The notes below the pieces were generated by a model that saw nothing but the letters and a program-made list of their open reading frames with translations, made no database searches and was not told where the DNA came from. This document shows, piece by piece, positions 50,690-58,781 of a DNA stretch of 64,000 nt. The DNA is from Allocoprococcus sp004560705 (GTDB taxonomy: Bacteria > Bacillota > Clostridia > Lachnospirales > Lachnospiraceae): positions 1 through 64,000 of the forward strand of contig NZ_JBQHTK010000014.1 of assembly GCF_052065755.1 (NCBI RefSeq), given 5' to 3'. The position numbers were made by a program, and so were the translations under genes. Each line of letters starts with the position of its first letter. Position 1 is the stretch's first letter.

Positions 50690-50746
50690 AAATCTACTTC
50701 ATTTTGATATTTCTTACAACAATAAAGAAAATGGGAGGAATTTCTT

Positions 50747-51964
50747 ATGAAACTCAAAGACACAGGATTAACAGCAGAAGAATTGAAAGCCATTGTAAAC
50801 AAATACATGGTAGAAACCTATGCACGTTACGATTTCATCGCAGAGAGAGCAGAGGGAATGTATCTGTATGATGAAAAAGGCGTTGCATATCTTGACTTCT
50901 ATGGCGGTGTTGCTGTAAACAGTGCCGGAAACAGAAATCCGAAAGTAGTTGCGGCAATCAAGGATCAGGTTGATGATATTATGCATACCTTCAACTACCC
51001 ATATACCGTACCGCAGGCACTCCTTGCAAAAAAAATCTGTGACACGATCGGGATGGATAAGATTTTCTTCCAGAACTCAGGAACAGAAGCTAATGAATGC
51101 ATGATCAAAATGGCAAGAAAATACGGTGTTGAAAAATACGGCCCGGAACATTACCATATCGTAACAGCTGTCAACGGTTTCCATGGCAGAACCTACGGAG
51201 CACTTTCAGCAACAGGTCAGCCGGACAATGCATGCCAGCTTGGATTCAAACCGATGCTTCCTGGATTCTCTTATGCAAAATACAATGATCTGGAAGATTT
51301 CAAATCAAAAGTAACAGAAAATACGATCGCGATCATGATCGAGCCGGTACAGGGCGAAGGCGGTGTACATCCGGCAACACAGGAATTCATCGAAGGACTT
51401 CGCAAGCTCTGCGATGAGAGAGGAATGCTTCTCCTTCTTGATGAAGTACAGACCGGATGGGGACGTACAGGTTCTCCGATGGCATTCATGGGATACGGAG
51501 TAAAACCGGACTGTGTAACTATGGCGAAAGCAATGGGCGGCGGAATGCCGATCGGAGCTTGCTGTGCAAGTGAAGAGGTTGCGAAAGTATTTACATCAGG
51601 AACACATGGTTCTACATACGGTGGACATCCTCTTGCATGTGCTGCATCTCTTGCATCTATCACAGAGATTCTGGACAACGACCTGAGCGGAAACGCAAAA
51701 GTAATGGGAGAATACTTCAAAGAAAAACTTGCAACCCTTCCACATGTAAAAGAAGCAAGAGGAAAAGGACTCCTGGTAGGCTGCGAATACGATATGCCGA
51801 TTGCATTGGATGTGAAATGGGCATGCTTCCGCAGAAAACTTCTGATCACGGCGATCGGAAACAATGTAAACCGTATGATTCCGCCACTTACACTTACCAA
51901 AGATCACATTGATCAGGCAATCGAGATCATGAGAGATGCGATCCTTGAAGTGACAGGAGAATAG
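50747..51964 (+). CDS. argD: Class III aminotransferase, acetylornithine transaminase-like
   Basis: The 405-residue PLP enzyme is closest in pattern to acetylornithine/succinyldiaminopimelate aminotransferases. It has FQNSGTEANECMIKMARKY (phosphate-binding), FHGRTYGALSATGQ, LLLLDEVQTGWGRTG (the PLP-binding Asp region) and the PLP lysine in TMAKAMGGGMPIGA. Other class III enzymes (ornithine or GABA transaminases) share these motifs. No arginine synthesis genes are adjacent, so argD is probable, not certain. ATG follows GGGAGGAA. Expression probably passes a leader terminator. Confidence 0.78.
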   Translation: MKLKDTGLTAEELKAIVNKYMVETYARYDFIAERAEGMYLYDEKGVAYLDFYGGVAVNSAGNRNPKVVAAIKDQVDDIMHTFNYPYTVPQALLAKKICDTIGMDKIFFQNSGTEANECMIKMARKYGVEKYGPEHYHIVTAVNGFHGRTYGALSATGQPDNACQLGFKPMLPGFSYAKYNDLEDFKSKVTENTIAIMIEPVQGEGGVHPATQEFIEGLRKLCDERGMLLLLDEVQTGWGRTGSPMAFMGYGVKPDCVTMAKAMGGGMPIGACCASEEVAKVFTSGTHGSTYGGHPLACAASLASITEILDNDLSGNAKVMGEYFKEKLATLPHVKEARGKGLLVGCEYDMPIALDVKWACFRRKLLITAIGNNVNRMIPPLTLTKDHIDQAIEIMRDAILEVTGE

Positions 51965-51998
51965 AAGACGGCGTGAAACAATCATAAATATTGCAAAT

Positions 51999-52046
51999 AA
52001 AGGCATTGCATGCGAACATCACAAAGCATGGCAATGCCTTTTTTTG
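51999..52046 (+). terminator. Terminator after the argD-like gene
   Basis: AAAGGCATTGC and ATGC pair with GCATG and GCAATGCCTTT, 15 bp with one bulge, followed by TTTT. Confidence 0.88.
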
Positions 52047-52195
52047 TTCCATGCATTTGAGAAAATGGTCCATTGGATTATTGTGAGTTGTCATGTATAT
52101 AATAAAATGAGCTTGCTATTTTTGTGATTTGGCAGTATATTTCTTTCAAATGGTTCCGTATATAAGGCGGTTATTTACAATGGAGGGATAAATCA

Positions 52196-52483
52196 ATGTT
52201 GAAACGGATGCAGCTTTTTCCGCTGAATTTTTATAAAAAGGCAAAGTTTAACGGAAGTATGGGAAAGATGAATTTCCGACTGGGAAAAGAAGAAAAAGAA
52301 TCTGAGGATGGCGAGAAGGAGACGATCCTTCTGGGTACGGTCTGGGAAGGACCGTACAATTACGACAACACTCCGGAGGAAAAAAAAGAGACGAAAGAAT
52401 TTGCCTTTGCAGAAGAAGGAATCTGCGAAGCGCTGGACTGGTTTAATGAAAAAGGAAAAGAATATAACGGAAACATAGGATAG
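52196..52483 (+). CDS. Hypothetical protein, 95 residues
   Basis: I cannot assign a function. The 95-residue protein is acidic overall with a hydrophobic N-terminal MLKRMQLFPLNFYKKAKF, a central VWEGPYNYDNTPEEKKETKEF motif and a C-terminal helix FAEEGICEALDWFNEKG. This looks like a small conserved soluble protein seen in related gut Clostridia. ATG follows TGGAGGGATAAA with good spacing. There is no clear promoter; TATAAT occurs at 52098-52103 without a good -35. The carboxypeptidase gene starts 65 nt later. Confidence 0.7.
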   Translation: MLKRMQLFPLNFYKKAKFNGSMGKMNFRLGKEEKESEDGEKETILLGTVWEGPYNYDNTPEEKKETKEFAFAEEGICEALDWFNEKGKEYNGNIG

Positions 52484-52548
52484 AAGGTTCTATTTTAATG
52501 CGGCATGGCATTTATTAGTAACAGACGAATTGGTGAAGGAGCTGTTTT

Positions 52549-53778
52549 ATGCGTAGATTTTTGGCTGTATTTCTGGGAATCGTACTGTGCCTGCAGACGA
52601 GTTATAGGATGCCATGCTTGGTCAGCCTGGCGAATGAAGAAACGCAAACAACCGGCAATATCCAGGATGATTCCGGGGAAAAAGAAAAAAATACAGAAGA
52701 ACTTGGTATTTCCGCAGAGTCAGGAATAATTATGGAAGCTTCCTCCGGGAAAGTTCTCTATGAGAAGGAGGCCGACAAGGAGCTTCCGCCTGCGAGTGTG
52801 ACCAAGATCATGACACTTCTGCTCATTTTTGATGCTCTTGAGAGTGGACAGATCCATCTGGAGGATGAGGTGACGACTTCCGAGTATGCGGCATCCATGG
52901 GCGGATCCCAGGTGTTTCTGGAACCGGGAGAAAAGCAGAGCGTGGAAACTATGATCAAATGCATTTCTGTGGCAAGTGCGAACGACGCCTGTGTGGCAAT
53001 GTCCGAATTGATCTGTGGCAGTGAGCAGGCCTTTGTACAGAAGATGAACGAACGTGCCAAGGGGCTTGGAATGGAACATACTCATTTCGTAAACTGCAAC
53101 GGACTGGATACGGACGGACACCTCACGACCGCAAGAGATATCGCACTGATGTCTCGGGAACTCATCACAAAATATCCAGAGATTCATAAGTATTCGATGA
53201 TCTGGATGGAAAATATCACCCACACGACTGCTAAAGGAACCAGCGAATTCGGTCTCACCAACACCAATAAATTGATTCGCCAGTACGAATACGCGACAGG
53301 ACTGAAGACCGGCTCCACCAGTAAGGCAAAGTTCTGCCTTTCGGCAACGGCTGAAAAAGACGGGATTGAAATGATCGCTGTTGTCATGGCTGAGCCGGAT
53401 TCCAAAACCCGTGTCAAGGATGCGATTTCTATGCTGAACTACGGTTTTGGAAAATGCAGCCGCTTCGTCGATGAAAATGTGCTTGAGGAGCCGATTTTTG
53501 CGGAAGTGACCAGGGGAATCGAAAAACAGGTTGAAGGCGAAGCCGAGAATTCCTTTCAGTATGTGGATGTCACAGGTGCAGATCTGAATGCCATAACGAA
53601 AGAAACAACGGTGGAACAACTCGATGCACCGGTGAAACAGGGCGATACCATCGGGCAGGTAAGTTACAAGCTGAACGGAGAAAAGATTGGTGAAGTTGCC
53701 ATTTATGCAAAAGAAGATGTCGGAGCGATGACATTTTTTTCGGCATTGCTGGACGTATTGGAAGAAATGACAGTTTAA
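52549..53778 (+). CDS. D-alanyl-D-alanine carboxypeptidase (class C low-molecular-weight PBP)
   Basis: The 409-residue secreted enzyme would trim the terminal D-Ala from peptidoglycan stem peptides. A signal peptide covers about residues 1-28. The S11 motifs are complete: SVTK at 83-86 (nucleophile serine), SAN in SVASANDACV, and KTG in GLKTGSTSKAK. A C-terminal beta-rich domain (about 320-400) follows. A second, different S11 enzyme is at 57.2 kb. ATG follows GAAGGAGC. The stop is followed in the same frame by a fragment of a surface protein gene. Confidence 0.9.
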   Translation: MRRFLAVFLGIVLCLQTSYRMPCLVSLANEETQTTGNIQDDSGEKEKNTEELGISAESGIIMEASSGKVLYEKEADKELPPASVTKIMTLLLIFDALESGQIHLEDEVTTSEYAASMGGSQVFLEPGEKQSVETMIKCISVASANDACVAMSELICGSEQAFVQKMNERAKGLGMEHTHFVNCNGLDTDGHLTTARDIALMSRELITKYPEIHKYSMIWMENITHTTAKGTSEFGLTNTNKLIRQYEYATGLKTGSTSKAKFCLSATAEKDGIEMIAVVMAEPDSKTRVKDAISMLNYGFGKCSRFVDENVLEEPIFAEVTRGIEKQVEGEAENSFQYVDVTGADLNAITKETTVEQLDAPVKQGDTIGQVSYKLNGEKIGEVAIYAKEDVGAMTFFSALLDVLEEMTV

Positions 53779-54096
53779 GGAGATGCAACGGAAATTCAGG
53801 AAAATGCTTTCGAAGGAGTTACGGCTACAGCTTTCTATCCCGGCGGGAATGAGACCTGGACAAGCGATGTGATGCAGAACTACGGCGGCACCATCACCTG
53901 GAAACCTTTCTGCAAAGAGCATGCGTGGGGTGAATGGACTGTTACCACCGAGCCTACCTGTACCGAAAAGGGTGAGGAAACCAGAACCTGCACTGTTTGC
54001 AAGGTTACCGAAACCCGCGAGGTAGATGCTCTGAATCATAAGTGGGACGATGGCGTTATCACCACAGAACCGACAGAAGATGCCGAGGGAGAAAAG
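53779..54096 (+). pseudogene. Fragment of a leucine-rich-repeat surface protein gene
   Basis: Directly after the carboxypeptidase stop and in its frame, the sequence reads GDATEIQENAFEGVTATAFY, then WTSDVMQNYGGTITWKPF, the C-terminal edge of BspA-type leucine-rich surface proteins. It continues with a WGEWTVTTEPTCTEKGEETR / CTVCKVTETREVDAL repeat typical of such proteins. There is no start codon, signal peptide or main repeat domain, and homology stops at about 54096, so both ends are missing. It looks like a deletion remnant. Confidence 0.75.
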
Positions 54097-54135
54097 CCCC
54101 GGTCAAAGCGAAGTTTACCCTCGGTCTGGCCGGGG
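54097..54135. repeat. CCCCGG/CCGGGG inverted repeat at the fragment edge
   Basis: CCCCGG at 54097-54102 and CCGGGG at 54130-54135 enclose 27 nt and mark the point where similarity to the surface protein ends. It could be a terminator remnant (TT follows) or a breakpoint. Confidence 0.4.
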
Positions 54136-54227
54136 TTCTATTGTGACGGACCATACGATCATCGGTTAGAAGAATTAATAAATCAGGTGTACAAATATTC
54201 AAAAATCAGATATGATATAAGTACCAT

Positions 54228-54601
54228 GGAAATGCTGGGTTTGAAACTGTAAGAAAAGGAATATATGTAGATAAGACAGGGTTGATATCGTTTATTAACA
54301 GTACACTTGGAACAAGCGATAAGATGACATGTGTAAGCAGACCATGACGTTTTGGAAAATCATTTGCAGCAAAGATGCACGTGAGGAATTTGTTCGTGCT
54401 GTAACTACAGGGAAGCATACAGAAATTGCAAAGCTGATTCGTAACTCTGATCATCTTCTGGATGCTACATTGAATATGGATGCGGAAGAGGTGGCTGCTG
54501 CAATTAAGGATTATGGGGCAGATATTCTGTTGGTTGGAATTAATTACGATCCGAAGAGCAAAGAACATTCCTGTATGATAGAACGGGTAGAACGAGATTA
54601 A
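54228..54601 (+). pseudogene. Decayed AAA-ATPase/nuclease family gene
   Basis: Three collinear pieces of an AAA-ATPase-like protein (PF09820 type with PD-(D/E)XK C-terminus) are recognisable. Frame 0 from 54228 reads GNAGFETVRKGIYVDKTGLI and then MTCVSRP, an in-frame TGA at 54345 where Arg is expected, and RFGKSFAAKM (Walker A). Frame 2 from about 54374 reads REEFVRAVTTGKHTEIAKLI and TLNMDAEEVAAAI, then jumps to DYGADILLVGINYDPKSKEH, the usual C-terminus. Two internal deletions, a frameshift and a stop make it non-functional. Members of this family are often in multi-copy accessory regions. Confidence 0.75.
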
Positions 54602-54625
54602 GATGACTTTAAGGAGATTTGCAGA

Positions 54626-55510
54626 ATGATATATTTACTGGCTGCCCTCATAGCGGCAGTGCTGCTCATATTAGCTGAAATATACCGGGAGACACATCGG
54701 TTTGTAGTGACGGAATACGAGATCAGGACACCGAAGCTTCCTCCTGAAATGGAAGATAAAAGAATCGTATTTTTAAGTGATCTTCATAACCGCGAATACG
54801 GAGAGGAGAATGGTAAGCTTCTGGAAAAGATTCGGGAGCAGAAACCGGATCTGATCCTCTGCGGCGGGGATATGCTTGTGGCAAATAGAAATACGCATGG
54901 CGGCAGGGAGAGTTCCTGGGGAAAGGCGGCAGAATGCATGAAAAAACTGACCGAATTTGCCCCGGTATATTGCGCGCTCGGAAACCATGAACAGAGGATG
55001 CTTGAGGATCCGGAAAATTACGGCGACAGCTACTGGAAATATAAGAAAGAACTGGAACAGGCCGGAATCCATTTTCTGATCAATGAATCCTGCGAGATGG
55101 AATGGGAAGGCACTCGGGTTCTTCTGTATGGAATGAAGATGCCTTCGGAATGTTATGCCAGATTCGGCAGGATGGAGCCTTCCCTGCAGGATATGAAAGA
55201 CGGACTGGGACAGGCAGATCCGCAGGCATGGAATGTTCTGATGGTGCATCACCCGGAATTTGTCACGATCTACAAAGAATGGGGAGCGGATCTGATTCTT
55301 TCCGGTCACCTTCACGGGGGCGTTATGCGGCTCCCTGTACTGGGAGGCGTCATCAGCCCTCAAGTAGGGCTGTTCCCGAAATATTCCGGCGACTGCTACA
55401 AAGAGGGAGATACAAGTATTGTAGTCAGCAAAGGACTGGGGACGCATACGATCAATATCCGTCTGTTCAATCCGGCGGAGCTGATCGTGCTTCATATTCA
55501 TGGAATGTAG
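54626..55510 (+). CDS. Membrane-anchored metallophosphoesterase
   Basis: The 294-residue protein has an N-terminal membrane helix (about residues 2-17) and a calcineurin-like phosphoesterase domain of the YkuE/YaeI type. Metal-binding motifs are FLSDLHNREYG, LCGGDML, LGNHEQR, MVHHPE and SGHLHGG. Substrate is unknown; relatives cleave phosphodiesters of lipids such as UDP-diacylglucosamine, which is only a family-level hint. ATG follows AAGGAGATT. It has no obvious operon partner. Confidence 0.88.
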   Translation: MIYLLAALIAAVLLILAEIYRETHRFVVTEYEIRTPKLPPEMEDKRIVFLSDLHNREYGEENGKLLEKIREQKPDLILCGGDMLVANRNTHGGRESSWGKAAECMKKLTEFAPVYCALGNHEQRMLEDPENYGDSYWKYKKELEQAGIHFLINESCEMEWEGTRVLLYGMKMPSECYARFGRMEPSLQDMKDGLGQADPQAWNVLMVHHPEFVTIYKEWGADLILSGHLHGGVMRLPVLGGVISPQVGLFPKYSGDCYKEGDTSIVVSKGLGTHTINIRLFNPAELIVLHIHGM

Positions 55511-55572
55511 AAGAATGATTTATGCCTGTGGATATTGCCATGGGCTTATTTCAGTGGATTTGTAAGATCTAT

Positions 55573-55601
55573 TTGCCCGAAAGCCAGAAGTGTGTTACAC
55601 T
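55573..55601 (+). promoter_or_regulatory. Candidate promoter of scpA-scpB
   Basis: TTGCCC at 55573-55578 and TACACT at 55596-55601, spacer 17 nt. Confidence 0.45.
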
Positions 55602-55653
55602 GTTCTAGTGCACGGACACGCTTTGATTCGACAGACGGAAAGGCAGTAAGAAT

Positions 55654-56421
55654 ATGGGAATTCCGGTAAAACTGCAGGTGTTTGAGGGGCCGTTGGACCT
55701 TCTTCTGCATCTGATTGATAAAAATAAAATAGATATTTACGATATTCCGATCGTGGAAATCACCAACCAGTATATGGAATATATCCGAGATATGGAACGG
55801 GAAGATCTGAACATTATGAGTGAATTCCTGCTGATGGCAGCCACGCTTCTGGACATTAAGTGCCGTATGCTCCTGCCGAAGGAAGTCAACGAAGAGGGCG
55901 AAGAAGAGGACCCGAGACAGGAACTGGTGGAACAGCTCCTCCAATATAAGATGTACAAATATATGTCTTATGAGCTTCGGGATCGTCAGGTAGACGGAGA
56001 GAAGATTTATTACAAGGAGGAAACGCTTCCCGATGTTGTCAAGAGCTATGTCGAGCCTGTGGATCTGGATGAGCTTCTCGGGGATCTAACCCTTTCGAAG
56101 CTGAATGACATTTTCCAGGAAGTATTAAAACGACAGACGGAGAAGACGGATCCAATCCGAAGTAAATTCGGAAAGATTGAGAAGGAAGAAGTGACATTGC
56201 CTGAGAAACTGAATTATGTGGAAGAGTATGCGAAAGTACACCGCAACTTCAGCTTCCGGGATCTACTTACTAGACAGGCATCCAAGGTCCAGGTGATCGT
56301 TACATTTCTTGCAATATTAGAACTTATGAAAATCGGAAAGATTACGATTTATCAGGAACATACGTTTGATGATATACTGATTACCTCGAACGAGAATGAA
56401 GGGGAACATAATGAAGATTAA
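55654..56421 (+). CDS. scpA: Segregation and condensation protein A
   Basis: ScpA is the kleisin subunit of the SMC-ScpAB condensin. The 255-residue protein starts with the family signature VKLQVFEGPLDLLLHLIDKNKIDIYDIPI-like run (here PVKLQVFEGPLDLLLHLI) and has LLMAATLLDIKCRMLLP; the C-terminal winged helix holds FLAILELMKIGKITIYQ. ATG is at 55654; the ribosome site is GAAAGGCAG. It overlaps scpB by 11 nt. Confidence 0.95.
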   Translation: MGIPVKLQVFEGPLDLLLHLIDKNKIDIYDIPIVEITNQYMEYIRDMEREDLNIMSEFLLMAATLLDIKCRMLLPKEVNEEGEEEDPRQELVEQLLQYKMYKYMSYELRDRQVDGEKIYYKEETLPDVVKSYVEPVDLDELLGDLTLSKLNDIFQEVLKRQTEKTDPIRSKFGKIEKEEVTLPEKLNYVEEYAKVHRNFSFRDLLTRQASKVQVIVTFLAILELMKIGKITIYQEHTFDDILITSNENEGEHNED

Positions 56422-56980
56422 ACAGCTGCAAGGCATAATCGAGGCGATTTTATTTGCCATGGGTGATTCGGTTGAAGTCAGCAAGATCGCTGCGGCAATC
56501 GAACAGGATGTGCCAACTACAAAGAAAATCATTCACAACATGATGGACCAATATGAGAAGGAAGGCAGGGGAATCCGCATCATTGAACTGGAGGATTCCT
56601 TTCAGCTTGCCACGAAGCCGGAAATGTATGAGTATTTGATCCGGATCGCCAAGCAGCCAAAGCGCTACGTCCTCACCGATGTCATGCTGGAGACGCTTTC
56701 GATCATCGCGTACAAACAGCCGGTTACCAGACTGGAGATCGAGAAGATCCGTGGTGTGAAATCAGACCATGCCGTGAATAAACTGATCGAGTACAATCTT
56801 GTCTGTGAGGTGGGAAGGCTCGACGCACCGGGGCGACCGTTGTTATTCGGAACCACTGAAGAATTTCTTCGAAGATTCAGCGTAACGTCGCTGGATGAGC
56901 TGCCGGGAATCGATGCGGAGAAGATGGAGACATTCAAAGAAGAGGCCGAAGACGAAGTTCAGCTGAAGCTGGATATATAA
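56411..56980 (+). CDS. scpB: Segregation and condensation protein B
   Basis: ScpB is the winged-helix partner of ScpA. The 189-residue protein has two winged-helix domains; the second begins LETLSIIAYKQPVTRLEIEKIRGV and ends with GRPLLFGTTEEFLRRF, both diagnostic. The ATG at 56411 follows GAAGGGGA and lies inside scpA; an upstream in-frame ATG is possible but less well placed. A long terminator follows 33 nt after the stop. Confidence 0.95.
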   Translation: MKIKQLQGIIEAILFAMGDSVEVSKIAAAIEQDVPTTKKIIHNMMDQYEKEGRGIRIIELEDSFQLATKPEMYEYLIRIAKQPKRYVLTDVMLETLSIIAYKQPVTRLEIEKIRGVKSDHAVNKLIEYNLVCEVGRLDAPGRPLLFGTTEEFLRRFSVTSLDELPGIDAEKMETFKEEAEDEVQLKLDI

Positions 56981-57013
56981 CCGGGACAGAGGTATTATAC
57001 ATGTAAAAAGCAG

Positions 57014-57073
57014 AAAGCTGCAGAAATTGTAGGAAACAGGATCATTCCTGTATACATTTTCAGCAGCTTTTTT
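57014..57073 (+). terminator. Long-stem terminator after scpB
   Basis: AAAGCTGC and GAAA pair with TTTC and GCAGCTTT (one mismatch), then TGTA with TACA and ACAGG with CCTGT in the upper stem, followed by TTT. A further 50 nt before the next promoter show nothing else. Confidence 0.8.
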
Positions 57074-57142
57074 AGTTGCTGTGCAGACTCCCAAAAGGTT
57101 CGGTAATCAATAGCTTCATAGAGAAATTGGAAGAAAGAAGAT

Positions 57143-57171
57143 GCATGGAGAAAAGCACCCGTTCATACGAT
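57143..57171 (+). promoter_or_regulatory. Possible sigma-E-type promoter of the second carboxypeptidase
   Basis: CATACGAT (57164-57171) is close to the sigma-E -10 CATACANT, with GCATGGA 14 nt upstream as a partial -35. Bacillus dacB is sigma-E dependent, which fits. Confidence 0.35.
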
Positions 57172-57236
57172 AGGATAGAGGAAAATAATGTCCTCAAGAG
57201 GAGCTATGATATGATTCGAATAGGGAGATGTGCGTA

Positions 57237-58601
57237 ATGAAAAGAATCCGGAATCTTATATCGGTCACCTGCATTTTCATCATATCCATTAATCTCATCG
57301 TGATGCCGCAGCTTGCCGGGACTGAAGAAATACTCCATGCGCTGGCTTCTGACGAGGTATGGGAAGTGAATCAGGCATCTCAGGAATCAGTGAAGGAAGA
57401 AGAAGCAGCAGGTTCCCTGCCGGAAGAGCTGCAGAATCTGCATGCCATTTCCGCTGTGCTGATGGATGCCAAGAGCCGGCGTGTCCTGATCTCGAAGGGC
57501 GGGCAAACCATGCGGCCGATGGCAAGCACGACAAAAATCATGACCTGTATCCTTGCCCTGGAAGCGATGAACGCGGAGAATGAAAGCGCGGAGAATGAAG
57601 GTACACAGATGGAAAGTGCCGGGGAAATTGTAACCGTATCGAAGAATGCTGCTTCTCAGCCTAAGGTCCATTTGCAGATGGCAGAAGGAGAACAGTATTA
57701 TCTTGAAGATCTCTTGTATTCCCTGATGCTCGAATCACACAACGACAGTGCAGTTGCCATCGCCGAGCATATTGCTGGCAGTGTGGAACAATTTGCCGAG
57801 AAAATGAATGAAAAGGCAAAAGAAATCGGGTGTACCAATGCCCATTTTGTGACGCCAAACGGACTGGACGCGGAAGATGACGGCGGAAAGCACAGCATTT
57901 CGGCTGCCGATCTGGCAAGGATCATGAGCTACTGCATTCTCGAATCACCAAAAGCAGAAGAATTTCTGGGGATCACACAGCAGAAAAGCTATTCTTTTTC
58001 CAATGTCGAAGGGACAAGGAATTTTACCTGCACAAACCACAACTTGTTCCTGGATATGATGGAGGGAGCCATTTCAGGAAAAACCGGGTTTACAGGAGAA
58101 GCAGGGTATTGTTATGTGGGAGCACTGGAGAATGGCGGAAGAACCTTTGTCGTTGCGCTTCTGGGCTGTGGATGGCCCAATAACAAAAGTTATAAATGGG
58201 TTGATACCAAGAAATTGATGCAGTATGCGCTGAAGACGTATCAGTACCGCGATGTATGGAAAGAGCCGGCGCTCAGGGAAATTACCGTGGAAAATGGAAT
58301 TCCGGATGATCAGGAGCTGTTTGGGGATGCAAAATCCACGCCGGTCCTGCAGACAGAGGAAGGAAAACAGAAGGAACTGCAGGTTCTTTTATCGGAGTCG
58401 GAACAGGTAGAGGTGACTGTCTGCCAGGAAGAAACAATGCAGGCACCGGTGACGAAAGGAACAGAAGCGGGCTATGTATGCTATACTTTGAATGGAGAAG
58501 TACTAAAAAAGTACCCTCTGGTCATTGAAGAGGAGATTCCGGTGAAAAACTATGCCTGGGTATTCCGAAAAATCTGTAAAAAATACATGATGATAAATTA
58601 G
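57237..58601 (+). CDS. D-alanyl-D-alanine carboxypeptidase, possibly sporulation-type
   Basis: The 454-residue S11 family enzyme has a signal peptide (about residues 1-28), an acidic linker and the catalytic motifs STTK at 97-100, SHN in LESHNDSAV, and KTG in ISGKTGFTGE. An acidic insert after the first motif (about 115-130) and a C-terminal region with a membrane-like tail (about 430-454) follow. I chose the ATG at 57237, about 8 nt after GGGAG. Its place after scpAB resembles the dacB/dacF neighbourhood of Bacillus. A sporulation role is inference from a weak promoter. Confidence 0.85.
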   Translation: MKRIRNLISVTCIFIISINLIVMPQLAGTEEILHALASDEVWEVNQASQESVKEEEAAGSLPEELQNLHAISAVLMDAKSRRVLISKGGQTMRPMASTTKIMTCILALEAMNAENESAENEGTQMESAGEIVTVSKNAASQPKVHLQMAEGEQYYLEDLLYSLMLESHNDSAVAIAEHIAGSVEQFAEKMNEKAKEIGCTNAHFVTPNGLDAEDDGGKHSISAADLARIMSYCILESPKAEEFLGITQQKSYSFSNVEGTRNFTCTNHNLFLDMMEGAISGKTGFTGEAGYCYVGALENGGRTFVVALLGCGWPNNKSYKWVDTKKLMQYALKTYQYRDVWKEPALREITVENGIPDDQELFGDAKSTPVLQTEEGKQKELQVLLSESEQVEVTVCQEETMQAPVTKGTEAGYVCYTLNGEVLKKYPLVIEEEIPVKNYAWVFRKICKKYMMIN

Positions 58602-58707
58602 ATCAATTAAATTGCTTAAATTTGTCGCTGGACTTTATAATATAGATGTGTTAGGATATGTGAGTACAACAAAATAGAGCAAGAACATTGACGAATATTT
58701 ATGAATT

Positions 58708-58736
58708 TTGCGCGAAGACTGAAAAATTCCTATAAT
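58708..58736 (+). promoter_or_regulatory. Promoter of the leuA-AraC fusion gene with overlapping inverted repeat
   Basis: TTGCGC at 58708-58713 and TATAAT at 58731-58736, spacer 17 nt. CTGAA (58719-58723) and TTCAG (58736-58740) form an inverted repeat across the -10, a possible operator. A weaker pair (TTGCTT 58612-58617, TATAAT 58636-58641, spacer 18) lies further upstream. Confidence 0.6.
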
Positions 58737-58781
58737 TCAGACAAATTACATTCTTGAGTATTTATAGAAGGAGAGAACACG

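Noticed and set aside
52720..54039. 439-codon minus-strand frame
   Set aside because: Antisense to the carboxypeptidase gene, whose SVTK, SAN and KTG motifs are complete.
54329..54601. Intact 90-residue gene
   Set aside because: Its first 14 residues are out-of-frame sequence of the Walker A piece, and the rest is the broken C-terminus of the AAA-ATPase family.
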